Assembly (NCBI RefSeq): GCF_001642835.1
Contig: NZ_LXEI01000001.1
Location: 1 to 64,000, forward strand
Direction: 5' to 3'
Source of the DNA: Pseudotamlana agarivorans
GTDB lineage: Bacteria; Bacteroidota; Bacteroidia; Flavobacteriales; Flavobacteriaceae
Length of the DNA stretch: 64,000 nt
Shown: piece after piece, positions 27,496-37,094 of the stretch
How the letters are laid out: the number at the start of each line of letters is the position of its first letter
How positions within the stretch are numbered: position 1 is the first letter of the stretch
The notes under the pieces: model-generated
Seen by the model: only the letters and a program-made list of their open reading frames with translations
Databases searched by the model: none
What the model was told of the DNA's origin: nothing
Made by a program: the position numbers and the translations under genes

Positions 27496-27520
27496 TAGCA
27501 CATCATAAATAGATTATACA

Positions 27521-27563
27521 AAAACGCTTCAATCCCGATAATATAGGATTGAAGCGTTTTTTT
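27521..27563 (+). terminator. Intrinsic terminator after groEL
   Basis: AAAACGCTTCAATCC (27521-27535) pairs perfectly with GGATTGAAGCGTTTT (27546-27560), and the T-run extends to 27563. It lies 25 bp after the groEL stop. Confidence 0.9.
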
Positions 27564-27702
27564 ATGTCTAAATTAAAACGATATAAATGCTATAAGTTCA
27601 ACTACATAAAATGCGAACTTAACACCAAATAAATTTTTAAAATGTAGACCTTTAAAGCAATAGAACACTTACCCTTTTGAGGAAAACCGCGATGTTAAAG
27701 CA

Positions 27703-28101
27703 CTATGGTCTTGAAGTATATTGCAACAGTTTTTGCTCGATTTGCGTTGGAAATTTTAAAACACCCTGATGCCAAAAATTATAGTCGGTCATTTCATCTG
27801 AACCAAACTCATGCCTCTTAACAGCCTTAAAAAGTTTTAATTCCTTTTTACGCAGCTTTTTTAATTGCCTTAAATATTTTGATTCAGAAATGTGCTTAGT
27901 AGAAAATAAATGCTGCTGCGTTTTAAAAGCACTTTGAATAGCTTCAAAACGAGATTTTAATGCTTCAGTAGTTGATGCATCTTTAGTAATTTGAACAAGT
28001 TCGGTATTGTTGAAATTCTTCAGATTAAAAAGTAATCCTTCAGAAGCAAAACCAGTTGTAATAAAGGCTAAAAATACTAAGTTTATGATGTTCGTTTTCA
28101 T
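27703..28101 (-). CDS. Small secreted protein, function unknown
   Basis: This 132-aa protein begins with a likely Sec signal peptide (MKTNIINLVFLAFITTGFAS, residues 1-20). The remainder is helical and strongly basic in the middle (about 80-95, LRQLKKLRKKELKLFKAVKR). It contains no cysteines and no motif I recognise. It is a lone minus-strand gene between groEL and the PepSY gene, 162 bp downstream of the latter, so it could be the last gene of the iron-uptake cluster or independent. The coding call rests on the signal peptide and intact frame. Confidence 0.6.
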   Translation of the reverse strand: MKTNIINLVFLAFITTGFASEGLLFNLKNFNNTELVQITKDASTTEALKSRFEAIQSAFKTQQHLFSTKHISESKYLRQLKKLRKKELKLFKAVKRHEFGSDEMTDYNFWHQGVLKFPTQIEQKLLQYTSRP

Positions 28102-28263
28102 AAATCAAAAATAGTGAAAGTAAGACAACTTATATTACTATATTTTATATAGTAAATCAACACTGTTTAGTTGACCAAAATTAACAGTGAAGTTAAATTT
28201 AAAAAAGTATTCTAGAATAAATACAGCTCTAATATACTTTTCAAACACTACATAAAAAGGTCT

Positions 28264-29448
28264 TTAGGAGACAACTTCTTTTTGTTTCTTAAACTTTCGT
28301 CCGTACCAAACCAAGAATCCGGTAACAGGTAAACTAGCACAAACCAAACTAATTAAAAATGCAAAAATCTTTCCTGCAAAGCCAAAAATAGAACCAATAT
28401 GAATATCGTAATTCATCATAGACAATCGATCGGCGAAAGAAGCTTCAGAAAACTTACTGCCTTTTTGTTCTAAAGGCTCCAGCGTGTATCTATCATAAAA
28501 ATACTCGTTATGATCGTACCACGTCCCTACATCGTGATACACGGTAATTTCAATTGGATCGTCCTCGTCCTCTAAAATCGGGGTTAAATAGATTCCTGCC
28601 ACACGCTTATCGATCTCTAATGTTTTGTACAAGGCCTTATCCATAGGTGAAATACTGTCGTTCCAGACTAGATCTTTATTCGCTAAATCGGAATGAGGAT
28701 GATGGTGTCCCATCTCTTTTATTTCTCCTCCAGAAGCCACAAAATACACAGCTTGATCGAACCATTGAAAACTCCAAACCAAGCCTGTAATACCTAAAAT
28801 CAAACCGAACAATAAGGAATAGAAACCAAGCACATTATGTAAATCATAATTTAGACGCTTAAATTTAGCTTTCCATTTAATTTTAAAGCTCTTATCACGA
28901 TTCCTTTTTTTCCAGTTTTTTGGCCACCACATCACCAGTCCTGTAATTAGTAATAATAAGAACACTAAAGTACAAACTCCAACTATAGGACGACCAATAT
29001 TATAAGGTAACCAAAGTGCTCTATGTCCGTTAATTATAAATCTAAAAAAGTCAAATTCACTCCCCCCCATGGTTTGTTGTTTTTTTAGAAACTCACCTGT
29101 GTAAGGGTTCATAAAAACTACAGAGAAAGTACGCTTCCCGTTTTCCATTCCACCAAAACCAACTGCGGCAGCACCATCAACATTGGCATATGTTAAACCT
29201 GTTGGTTTCGCATTAGGCATATAAACGGCAGCTGTATCTAGCAACTGACTAGGTGGTACAAAAGTTTTGTTTTGAACCTCCACAAAACGCCAGGGCTCTA
29301 AAACATCTTTAATTTCCTGCTGAAAAGCATAAAAGCATCCTGTAATACTTACAATAAATACTACGATACCAGATATTAACCCCAACCAAAGGTGAAGCCA
29401 ATCATTTAACCGTCTTAATTTACTTGGATTTTTTTGCTTTTTATTCAT
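28264..29448 (-). CDS. PepSY-domain membrane protein (iron-uptake associated)
   Basis: This 394-aa inner-membrane protein of the PepSY_TM (PiuB-like) family has about four TM helices (residues 19-42, 150-170, 200-222 and 355-378). Conserved features are the early HLWLGLISG helix, the GHRALWLP segment and the DIHIGSIFGFAGK segment. Such proteins accompany TonB-dependent siderophore receptors and are thought to act in reductive iron release or in transport across the inner membrane. It lies downstream of the DUF4374 gene and TonB receptor, with a hairpin (29475-29516) between it and DUF4374, so its transcription may be partly attenuated. Confidence 0.9.
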   Translation of the reverse strand: MNKKQKNPSKLRRLNDWLHLWLGLISGIVVFIVSITGCFYAFQQEIKDVLEPWRFVEVQNKTFVPPSQLLDTAAVYMPNAKPTGLTYANVDGAAAVGFGGMENGKRTFSVVFMNPYTGEFLKKQQTMGGSEFDFFRFIINGHRALWLPYNIGRPIVGVCTLVFLLLLITGLVMWWPKNWKKRNRDKSFKIKWKAKFKRLNYDLHNVLGFYSLLFGLILGITGLVWSFQWFDQAVYFVASGGEIKEMGHHHPHSDLANKDLVWNDSISPMDKALYKTLEIDKRVAGIYLTPILEDEDDPIEITVYHDVGTWYDHNEYFYDRYTLEPLEQKGSKFSEASFADRLSMMNYDIHIGSIFGFAGKIFAFLISLVCASLPVTGFLVWYGRKFKKQKEVVS

Positions 29449-29474
29449 TTAAAAAAGGATCATAGAAAGATAAA

Positions 29475-29516
29475 AACACCTACTAACTAGGTTTCTAACC
29501 TTAGCCAGTAGGTGTT
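29475..29516 (-). terminator. Stem-loop between the DUF4374 and PepSY genes
   Basis: AACACCTACT (29475-29484) pairs with AGTAGGTGTT (29507-29516), with a second nested CTAGG/CCTTAG pairing inside. On the minus strand TTTTATC follows. It sits after the DUF4374 stop (29532) and before the PepSY start (29448), giving a terminator or attenuator inside the apparent operon. Confidence 0.6.
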
Positions 29517-29531
29517 ACTTAATTGTTTATT

Positions 29532-30752
29532 TTAGAATTTAAAAAACCCTGCTACAAAATTAGCTTGTACCTCAGCACCTTTAGTAGATGTATAATTGTT
29601 TACATCCATTCTATATACATAAATACCGCCTTCCTCTGGAATACATAAATACACATAGTTACCGTCATGTAAAGCAGCTAAACGACGACCATTTCCATTA
29701 TGCACTGGCACTCCAGCTATATAGTTAACAGTTTCGTCATTTAGGTTTACGACTGCAGAACGCAAAGGACTATCAGACCATGTACCCTGCTCCGCTCTTG
29801 CTGCTGTATTTACTTCTACAAATGCTTTTCCGTTACCTAAATATTTTAAATGCGATACGTTGTTTCCTCCTGTAGCGTCTTCAACATCGAAGAAATATGA
29901 TTGATCGAACTCTGTTTCTCCTGCATTAATTTTTAAAATTCCAGCAGGTTTAGTAGATTGACTGTATCCATTAGCTGGGTTAGAGTGCGAAATGGCATAA
30001 ATGTTTCCATCCTCATCAACTTCTAAACCAGATTTAATATTAAATCCTCCAAGGGGTCCAACGCGGTCGTCTGTAATCACTTTTTCGAAATCTAATTCTG
30101 GATAAGAATATACTGCTACCTGAGCTTGGTCTGTATAATTAGTTGCCCATGTATCTGGGTTACTCATATAATAACTTAAAAACACGTGATCGCCTACGAC
30201 ACGCATCCCTGAAAATGATGGATTAGCATCTGTAGCTGCATGTAAGTCGCTAGTAGGTTTAGCTATAGTTTCTGTAATACTTACAGTGTTTGCATCAAAC
30301 AAACGGAAGGTTACGGCGCCCTCGGCAATTGATGCTGAAATTAAAGTTTCATCGTCAGCTTTTACCAAATCACGAATACTTTCACTTAAAGACACATTTC
30401 CTTCTGTAGAAAGTGTTTGATCTTCATTCTGACTAATTGCCGATACATCGGTATTGTCTAACCCTCCAATACTATAAAGTGTGTTATCAACTTTAGTAAA
30501 ATCGTAATAACCTGGTTGATCTATACCTTCCTCAGCTGCTGTTAGCGAACCTTCCATCACGTTTTCAAAAGGTATGGTATAATAGGTAAATCCGCCTTCA
30601 CTACCTTGAATAGCCAAAGATAAAACATAGGGTTTTTGAGTAATATCTGGATTTCCTGAATTATCGTCGTTATCATCCGAGCTACAAGACATGATTGACA
30701 CGGCTGCCATAAGACCTAAACTCCAAGCTGTTATTTTTCTTGTTATTTTCAT
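29532..30752 (-). CDS. DUF4374 family lipoprotein
   Basis: This 406-aa lipoprotein has its lipid Cys at residue 23 (SIMSCSSDD), followed by an Asp/Asn-rich spacer. The rest is predicted beta-propeller-like, with repeated short strands such as YTIPFENVMEG, FLSYYMSNPD and NIYAISHSNP. DUF4374 proteins are found next to TonB-dependent siderophore receptors in Bacteroidota and are presumed surface or periplasmic partners in iron acquisition; no enzymatic activity is established. It lies 30 bp downstream of the receptor gene, in the same transcript. Confidence 0.88.
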   Translation of the reverse strand: MKITRKITAWSLGLMAAVSIMSCSSDDNDDNSGNPDITQKPYVLSLAIQGSEGGFTYYTIPFENVMEGSLTAAEEGIDQPGYYDFTKVDNTLYSIGGLDNTDVSAISQNEDQTLSTEGNVSLSESIRDLVKADDETLISASIAEGAVTFRLFDANTVSITETIAKPTSDLHAATDANPSFSGMRVVGDHVFLSYYMSNPDTWATNYTDQAQVAVYSYPELDFEKVITDDRVGPLGGFNIKSGLEVDEDGNIYAISHSNPANGYSQSTKPAGILKINAGETEFDQSYFFDVEDATGGNNVSHLKYLGNGKAFVEVNTAARAEQGTWSDSPLRSAVVNLNDETVNYIAGVPVHNGNGRRLAALHDGNYVYLCIPEEGGIYVYRMDVNNYTSTKGAEVQANFVAGFFKF

Positions 30753-30782
30753 TGTATTTAAATATTAAATTATTAATTGTTA

Positions 30783-33167
30783 TTATAATGCGTATCGTAA
30801 TTTTAAATAAAAGGCACGACCTGGTTTCTGTAGTTTGTATTGATCGAACAACATCTGATCTGTAAAATTTTTACATTCTAAGGAAATATTGTATTTGCCA
30901 TTTTTAAGGCTATAACTCACTGCTAAATCGTGAGACGATTGCTCTGGAATAATTTTCTTGGTATCTTTAGATCCATACTCTGCCCAACTTAAGTAGTATT
31001 CCTTTATATAATTGAAGAAATAGTTTACACTTAAATTAGAATCTTTAGTAAACACATCGTTAAATTGTAAACCTGCATTTAAGTTTCCGAATAAATACGG
31101 GATATTTGGAATACGAAATCCTTTCTGAAAATTAGGTTGTTGCCCAGAATAATCGTTATAAACAAAATCGGCCTGATCTGTAATATCCTGATAAGTGACA
31201 TTAGCACCTAAACGCAACCAATCTTTAAAGGAGTAATTAAGGGTTCCAGCATAACCAATTGTTCTTACCTCGGCTAAATTTGCATAACTCGTTTGCGGAC
31301 TTGCCACTGTGACACGTTGATAAATTAAATCGGAAGCATTTCTATAAATAAAACTCCCGTCCAATTGCACATAATGCTTTTCTGCTGGTTCAAATTCCCA
31401 TTTGGCATTTACATTAAAATTATTGCTTTGTTCAGGCCCTAACTCTGGATTGGCAGTTACAAACAGGTTATCACCAAATACTTCTTCTGGTGTAGGCATT
31501 CTGTAGGTATGCTCGTAGGAGGCTTTTATCTGAAGATTTTTTAGAATAAAATAGGTGGTCGCTAATCCGTAACCGAATGAGTTTTGTGAATTTTCATAAG
31601 CATCAATTCGTGAGTCTCCTGTTCCAAAATTATACTGCTTACTAGTTTCAACCTTTAAAAAATAACCTTTCCCAAATAAAGTAGCATTCCATTTATCGTT
31701 AGGTGACATGGTATACGAAAGGCCTAAATTATTTTTGTAATAAGACCTTGGAAATTGGTTTTCAATTTTATCCGGATTTAAAATATCGTTTACATCTCGA
31801 TTGAAATATTGAAAAGCATGATTAAACGAAACCGTATGCGTATCGTTTAATTGATACCCTAAGTTGAATTGCGTTGTAACTTCATTATCAGACATAGTTT
31901 CATCATTTCTATCCCCTTGCTCCCCTTCTGTACTACCCGTGTAAATACGATCGCCTAACCAATTATAGCGCACACCCGTTAAAGTATCTAAATTAAAGGT
32001 TCTTGTAACATTATACGCTGCATAGAAACTCGCATCTAAACCATCTGTAAACAAATCTGCTTTACTGTATTTTAAAGTTGAAATTAACGATTCGCTGTTT
32101 TGTTCTATAGCGCCATAAACTGTTTCCATTGTTGCTCCGGTTTGCACATCGTTTTCATCTTTAGCCGCAGTAAGCCCAATTAATAGCTGATCGGCATAAG
32201 TTTTATTTACAAAACCAGCTTCCACTTTTGCCATACCAGATTTATAACGATCATGAAAACGCTCTACCCATTGTGTATCTTCAATATTTCCATTGGCATC
32301 AGTAATATCGGCTAATACCTCATAATTATTATCGGAATAATTAAAATTGAAATTTCCTCGAAGCGTAAACCCTGTTTTCAAATTGGTATAAGCGCCATTT
32401 ACCTCAGCTCGATGTGTGTTAAACGATCCGATAGTGTAAGCTGCATCTAAAAAATTATTATTTTGTTTCGTGATTATGTTTACCGCGCCCCCCAAAGCAT
32501 CAGTACCTAAATACACTGGCACAACGCCGTTGTAGACTTCGATACGTTCAATAGCTGTAACAGGAATGGTGTTTAAACCTAAAGACGATCCGTAATTATC
32601 CATAGGAATCCCATCGATAAAGAACTTAATCTGATTCCCTGAAAAACCAAATAATGAAAATTCAGAATTTGATCCTAAACCACCTTCTTCTCTAATTTTT
32701 ACTCCTTCTACACGACCTAAAACGCTTTGAACATCGGTAGACAAATTATAAAACGGTTTTGCGGAAATCGCCTTTACGGTATACGGTTGTCGCTCTACAG
32801 TTTGGACTTTAGAGCGGCCTCTTATTGTCACTTCGTCAATTTCTGTAACATCTTCGGTTAAACTTATGTTTTCAGTTACAGTCTCATTGGCTTTAATAGC
32901 AACCGTAATTTTCTGGGTCACAAAGCCTATATAACTAAATTGTACGGTATAAGTTCCTTCTGGTAAATTTTGAATTTTGTACCCCCCTTCGGCATTTGTA
33001 ATACTCCCAATTCCGGTTTGCAACAGGACAACATCGACGCCTATCAATGGGGTCTTATTTTCTGTAGTAACCGTTCCTTGCAAGTGACCACTTTTTTTAT
33101 CTTGAGACCAAACTGACTGTGTAAACCAGGTACCCCAAATTAGCATAACTACCAAAAGTTGCTTCAT
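30783..33167 (-). CDS. TonB-dependent receptor, siderophore/iron type
   Basis: This 794-aa outer-membrane receptor has a signal peptide (to about residue 22), a carboxypeptidase-regulatory-like domain (about 27-110, GTVTTENKTPLIGVDVVLLQ), a plug domain (about 130-235, containing DGIPMDNYGSS and ALGGAVNIITK) and a 22-strand-type barrel ending in aromatic FYLKLRYAL. The neighbours DUF4374 and PepSY point to uptake of a ferric siderophore. The full promoter at 33217-33248 suits a regulated operon, but I could not identify a clear Fur box. Confidence 0.93.
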   Translation of the reverse strand: MKQLLVVMLIWGTWFTQSVWSQDKKSGHLQGTVTTENKTPLIGVDVVLLQTGIGSITNAEGGYKIQNLPEGTYTVQFSYIGFVTQKITVAIKANETVTENISLTEDVTEIDEVTIRGRSKVQTVERQPYTVKAISAKPFYNLSTDVQSVLGRVEGVKIREEGGLGSNSEFSLFGFSGNQIKFFIDGIPMDNYGSSLGLNTIPVTAIERIEVYNGVVPVYLGTDALGGAVNIITKQNNNFLDAAYTIGSFNTHRAEVNGAYTNLKTGFTLRGNFNFNYSDNNYEVLADITDANGNIEDTQWVERFHDRYKSGMAKVEAGFVNKTYADQLLIGLTAAKDENDVQTGATMETVYGAIEQNSESLISTLKYSKADLFTDGLDASFYAAYNVTRTFNLDTLTGVRYNWLGDRIYTGSTEGEQGDRNDETMSDNEVTTQFNLGYQLNDTHTVSFNHAFQYFNRDVNDILNPDKIENQFPRSYYKNNLGLSYTMSPNDKWNATLFGKGYFLKVETSKQYNFGTGDSRIDAYENSQNSFGYGLATTYFILKNLQIKASYEHTYRMPTPEEVFGDNLFVTANPELGPEQSNNFNVNAKWEFEPAEKHYVQLDGSFIYRNASDLIYQRVTVASPQTSYANLAEVRTIGYAGTLNYSFKDWLRLGANVTYQDITDQADFVYNDYSGQQPNFQKGFRIPNIPYLFGNLNAGLQFNDVFTKDSNLSVNYFFNYIKEYYLSWAEYGSKDTKKIIPEQSSHDLAVSYSLKNGKYNISLECKNFTDQMLFDQYKLQKPGRAFYLKLRYAL

Positions 33168-33216
33168 CCTTAAAATCTAAATCTTATTTAAACTAATTAT
33201 AAATAGTAATTTCCGG

Positions 33217-33248
33217 CAAAAATAACTGCTCCTATTAATATCAGCAAA
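33217..33248 (-). promoter_or_regulatory. Promoter of the iron-receptor operon
   Basis: On the minus strand TTTG (complement of 33245-33248) and TATTTTTG (complement of 33217-33224) are exactly 20 bases apart, a perfect Bacteroidota promoter. It predicts a leader of about 40 nt before the receptor ATG at 33167. Confidence 0.8.
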
Positions 33249-33380
33249 CTATTTAAAACAAATCTAAATAAATTGAAAGTTTTAACACGATAAACCGCAA
33301 AACCGAAGTATAAGACCTACAAAACACGACGTGAAAGCAACGCTATCACTAAAGAATACACTTACATCTGGGTGGTTCAG

Positions 33381-33412
33381 AAAAAAACCTCTAAGACATG
33401 ACACCTTAGAGG
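33381..33412 (-). terminator. Intrinsic terminator after the HMA-protein gene
   Basis: CCTCTAAG (33388-33395) pairs with CTTAGAGG (33405-33412), and the minus strand continues into TTTTTTT (33381-33387). It lies 33 bp after the stop of the heavy-metal-associated protein gene. Confidence 0.8.
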
Positions 33413-33444
33413 CTTTATACTTTATAATAGTTTAAAAAGATGAA

Positions 33445-33807
33445 TTAATCCGTATCTTCGTTATGATCGTCTTTTACAGCTTCATCACGATACTTACAAC
33501 AAGGGTGAACACTTGCATAAGCTTCATCGGTCGCTTTTTGGTCTTTAGTATCATGACCCACCTCAAGTACACTCGCTTTTATAGTTTCTAAATCTGTTTT
33601 TCTTTCATCATAAATCAAACTAAGTTCATGGGTTTTCACATCCCATACTGCAGATTTTACCCCTTTGGTTTTAAAGCAGGCTTTTTCAATACGCGTCTTA
33701 CACATTAAACAAACACCGTCAACTTCTACGGTTGCTCTAGCATTTTTGTTTTGCGCGAAAGATAAAGTCCCTATAAGACACATGATAAGAAATATTGTTT
33801 TTTTCAT
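33445..33807 (-). CDS. Exported heavy-metal-associated (HMA) domain protein
   Basis: This 120-aa protein has a signal peptide (residues 1-19, ending SFAQ) and an HMA-like ferredoxin fold with the metal motif C33-L-M-C36, a third Cys (C44) and a C-terminal HPCC pair (C103-C104) followed by an acidic, His-containing tail. It is presumably a periplasmic metal chaperone or trap for copper or a similar soft metal. It lies 26 bp downstream of the TonB receptor at 33834 and is the last gene of that group before a terminator. The exact metal is inferred, not shown. Confidence 0.85.
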   Translation of the reverse strand: MKKTIFLIMCLIGTLSFAQNKNARATVEVDGVCLMCKTRIEKACFKTKGVKSAVWDVKTHELSLIYDERKTDLETIKASVLEVGHDTKDQKATDEAYASVHPCCKYRDEAVKDDHNEDTD

Positions 33808-33833
33808 TTTAATTGTTTTTAATTGTTATAGTA

Positions 33834-36080
33834 TTATAGTTTTAAACGGAAACCTGCATAATACAAGCTCCCAAATATAGGTCCGTACACAAAAGTAGTA
33901 TCAAAATTCGCTCCAAATGGGTCGTTTGCTGCCATAACCGGGTTTGGTTGCCTCACATTGGTTATATTTTCACCCCCTACATAGATCTCAAATTTCGGAG
34001 AAAAAACGCGAGTCACCTGTGCATTTAAGGTTGTCACAGTAGGCGTATATTCCGGTAATTGATACGCTACAGGATTACTTGCTGTAGAAGAAAAGCGCTG
34101 TTCACCCAACCAATTAAAAGTGGTATCGAACTTCCAATGCTTGCCATCTTCACTAAGTTGTGTTTCATAAGATAGATTAGCAAACAAACGATGTTTAGGC
34201 ACTAAAGGTTTATCTAGCAGCCCAGACTTATATTCCGTTTTAACTTCATAATATTTATAAGCTAACCTCATATCGAATTGTTCAAAAGCATTGTAATTCA
34301 TTTCAGCCTGAAAACTATTCGCATAACTTTTACCTTCTAAATTATAAAAATTAACCTCTAATGGGTTTTCATAGTCTACAACCACCTGATTTGTAAAATC
34401 GGTTTTGTAGTAGTCTAAAGTGATATCGGCTTTTCTTCCAAATAAATTAAAACCTTGTAAGTAAGATACCCCGTAATTCCAAGCAATTTCAGGATCTAAT
34501 CCGTAAATATTTCCATTTGAATTCAATATATTAAAGGTACGAGACGTAGCAAACATATTTTGATTTTCAGCAAAAATATTAGCACTTCGCTTACCACGAC
34601 CAAAAGACATACGGAAGGCCGACTTTTCCCATGGTGTATATTTAGCATGAAATCTAGGCGTTATAAAAGTGCCTAACAAATTATGATGATCGATACGCAC
34701 ACCAGCGGTTAAGTTAAGTTTTTCCAAATTATCGTAATTATACTCAAAAAATGCACCTATAGCGTATTCTGTTCTTTCATAATTATTATCCAGGTTTAGG
34801 GCATTTACAAACTCATCATAATGATCGTAAGTATAACTCAATCCCGTTTTAATTTTATGTCTTGAATCGCTAATAATGGAATTATATGTGGCATTGGTAT
34901 ACAAACTATTCTGAGTAATATTATAGGTATTTAAACCAAAATAAGATTCCTGTTCATGACTACTAAAAGCCGCTTGAACACCGATACTTTGATAAGGAAT
35001 ATTAGGATTGACGTACCCAATTTTTCCGGAAACTTCATAACGACGTGTATCAATCTCACTTCCCCAAGCATTGGTTGTCAGTTTATCAGTATGAGGATCA
35101 AAATTTAATTGTCCCGTTTGTTTTTCATCATTTAAAAACTTTAAATTAATAAAACTAACTAGTCCCTTTTCTAGATTGGTGTATTGCCAGCGATTCATCA
35201 CATTAATCTGATTATACTTAGGCATATCCAGAAAACCATCGTGGTTTACATCATGTTCAGCTTGATGCGAATTACCGTGTAAATACAATCCTGTATCCCA
35301 GCGTTCACTAACTTTTTTGTTAATATGGGTATTTAACTCCGTACGTAAACTAGAAGCACCGTAACCATTTACGTATACACGATCGTCGGTCGCTGGCTTA
35401 ACTAACTCTGCGTTTATCTGCCCAGCTATGCTTTCATATCCGTTAACCACACTTCCTGCACCTTTTGTAATTTGGATACTCTCTACCCAAGTTCCCGGAA
35501 TAAAACTCAAACCAAAGGCTTGTGACGCACCACGGATGGAAGGTATATTTTCAGTAGCTATTAAAATATACGGACTCGTTAGTCCCAACATTTTTATTTG
35601 TCGTGTTCCTGTTAGGGCATCGGCAAAATTCACATCTATTGAGGGGTTGGTTTCAAAACTTTCGGCAAGATTACAGCAAGCCGCTTTTAGTAACTCATCG
35701 CTACTCACGGTAAAAGTATTGGTGGCTTTCAAATATGATTTTGCTGTGGCCTGTTTACGGGATGTCACAGTAATGGCCTCTAAATTATCAGTTGGTTTCA
35801 ACCAATGCTTTATGGGTTTTGCACTGCTTACGGAAATGGTATCGGTTTGAAAACCGATGAAACTGACAACAAGTTTTTTATAATCGGATTGATAAGGAAT
35901 TTTAAACTTTCCATCAATATCTGTTACGGCTCCAACGGTAGTATTGAGCCAATAGACATTTGCTCCTGCTAGAACAAGGTTTTTGTTTTCTTTATCTGCT
36001 TCTAATATGACGCCTTCTAGTTGGTCTTGCGAAAAGAGCCAGGCTGGCATCAGTAAAAGCATAAATATAATAGGTTTCAT
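33834..36080 (-). CDS. TonB-dependent receptor, probable heavy-metal type
   Basis: This outer-membrane receptor of about 748 aa starts at ATG 36080 (an ATG at 36092 would add four residues). A signal peptide is followed by a carboxypeptidase-regulatory-like domain (about 20-100), a plug (about 115-225) with an unusual Cys-Cys pair in ELLKAACCNLAESFETN, and a barrel ending in YYAGFRLKL. The Cys pair in the plug, the HMA protein downstream and the HYC_CC_PP protein upstream suggest a role in handling copper or another thiophilic metal. It lies 115 bp after the HYC_CC_PP gene. Confidence 0.9.
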   Translation of the reverse strand: MKPIIFMLLLMPAWLFSQDQLEGVILEADKENKNLVLAGANVYWLNTTVGAVTDIDGKFKIPYQSDYKKLVVSFIGFQTDTISVSSAKPIKHWLKPTDNLEAITVTSRKQATAKSYLKATNTFTVSSDELLKAACCNLAESFETNPSIDVNFADALTGTRQIKMLGLTSPYILIATENIPSIRGASQAFGLSFIPGTWVESIQITKGAGSVVNGYESIAGQINAELVKPATDDRVYVNGYGASSLRTELNTHINKKVSERWDTGLYLHGNSHQAEHDVNHDGFLDMPKYNQINVMNRWQYTNLEKGLVSFINLKFLNDEKQTGQLNFDPHTDKLTTNAWGSEIDTRRYEVSGKIGYVNPNIPYQSIGVQAAFSSHEQESYFGLNTYNITQNSLYTNATYNSIISDSRHKIKTGLSYTYDHYDEFVNALNLDNNYERTEYAIGAFFEYNYDNLEKLNLTAGVRIDHHNLLGTFITPRFHAKYTPWEKSAFRMSFGRGKRSANIFAENQNMFATSRTFNILNSNGNIYGLDPEIAWNYGVSYLQGFNLFGRKADITLDYYKTDFTNQVVVDYENPLEVNFYNLEGKSYANSFQAEMNYNAFEQFDMRLAYKYYEVKTEYKSGLLDKPLVPKHRLFANLSYETQLSEDGKHWKFDTTFNWLGEQRFSSTASNPVAYQLPEYTPTVTTLNAQVTRVFSPKFEIYVGGENITNVRQPNPVMAANDPFGANFDTTFVYGPIFGSLYYAGFRLKL

Positions 36081-36195
36081 ATTTAATGACATTTAATTTT
36101 TAATTCAAATAATTTTCGTGGTTACAAACCACTTGCCACGCTTAACAATTAGAATATGCGTGTTCTTTTTAAAAAATTGGATAATGAATTATAAA

Positions 36196-36597
36196 TCAAA
36201 TGATGAAAACCTGATCTAACACCTGAATATCGGAAACTATAAGGGGTGGTGAATAATTGGCATGAGGAACCTTTTGTTTTGGTAAGCTTTCAAAACCAAA
36301 AATAAGGCTGTAAGTGAAAGCGTAAAGAAATTGTTGTTGCTCAAAATCTAAATCATCTATAGATGACATACTCAGTTCATCTTGTCCTATAACAACATCA
36401 ACTTCATCTTTACAACAGTTTTTCTGCATCAGTACTTCTAAAGGTTCCATTTCGCATTTTTCAGCTTCAACAAAAACCCCGACATCTACTAACACATCAC
36501 CGCAAAAATGCTTTTCAATAGTAAATGAAACCGTTGAAAACAATACGATTAAGGCTAGCAAACTTGTAAATACTTTATGTAACATTAACTTTATCAC
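36196..36597 (-). CDS. HYC_CC_PP family protein
   Basis: This 133-aa small exported protein has an N-terminal signal/anchor (about residues 8-26), then H30-F-C32, a further C48, a Cys pair C61-C62 and a C-terminal P117-P118 (NYSPPLI). That order of His-x-Cys, Cys-Cys and Pro-Pro is the signature that names the family. The function is unknown; the family tends to lie beside heavy-metal TonB receptors, as here. The cysteines suggest metal binding in the periplasm. The start at 36597 is followed by a second ATG at 36585. Confidence 0.85.
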   Translation of the reverse strand: MIKLMLHKVFTSLLALIVLFSTVSFTIEKHFCGDVLVDVGVFVEAEKCEMEPLEVLMQKNCCKDEVDVVIGQDELSMSSIDDLDFEQQQFLYAFTYSLIFGFESLPKQKVPHANYSPPLIVSDIQVLDQVFII

Positions 36598-36665
36598 GCT
36601 ACAAAACTACAAAAATGACCAACTAATAAATGGTTTTTTAAAATGTTTAACATTCTAAAAGACTT

Positions 36666-37094
36666 TCATTTTATCATTTTTTGGTAGTAAAACGCTGGCA
36701 ACAGCAATATTAAAATGATGGGTTGAATTAAAAACCGTCGTACATTAAAAAACATGTAATAATCCTCTTGTCTAGGATGCACTACAAAATATAAATAGAT
36801 TATCATAATAACGACAAAAGCTAGGATATAAAGAATTCCAGAAAACTTGACCATATTTTTATCTCTAAATATCACAGCTATAATGGCTAATGAAATTATG
36901 CTATTTAAAAAATACCTCAATGAAGTAAAACCAACCAGTTTAGCCAATTCCCTACGCGGGCTATCTATATATAAATAATCAGCTTTAAAAAAAGACAAAT
37001 ACGGATCGTAAAACAGGCTGCCTTCAAAATATCGAATTAATATTAGCAATAGAAATAGAACAGAAAGCAGTATCATTTTATTAATTCGCGACAT
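36666..37094 (-). CDS. Exosortase F system-associated membrane protein
   Basis: This 142-aa protein has four hydrophobic segments (about residues 6-20, 48-68, 80-105 and 117-136) and motifs such as RYFEGSLFYDPYL and RFLIQPIILILLLPAFYYQ. In Flavobacteriia a protein of this kind is encoded directly after exosortase XrtF and is named for that association; its molecular role is unknown. It overlaps the end of xrtF by 14 bp, indicating translational coupling. Confidence 0.85.
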   Translation of the reverse strand: MSRINKMILLSVLFLLLILIRYFEGSLFYDPYLSFFKADYLYIDSPRRELAKLVGFTSLRYFLNSIISLAIIAVIFRDKNMVKFSGILYILAFVVIMIIYLYFVVHPRQEDYYMFFNVRRFLIQPIILILLLPAFYYQKMIK

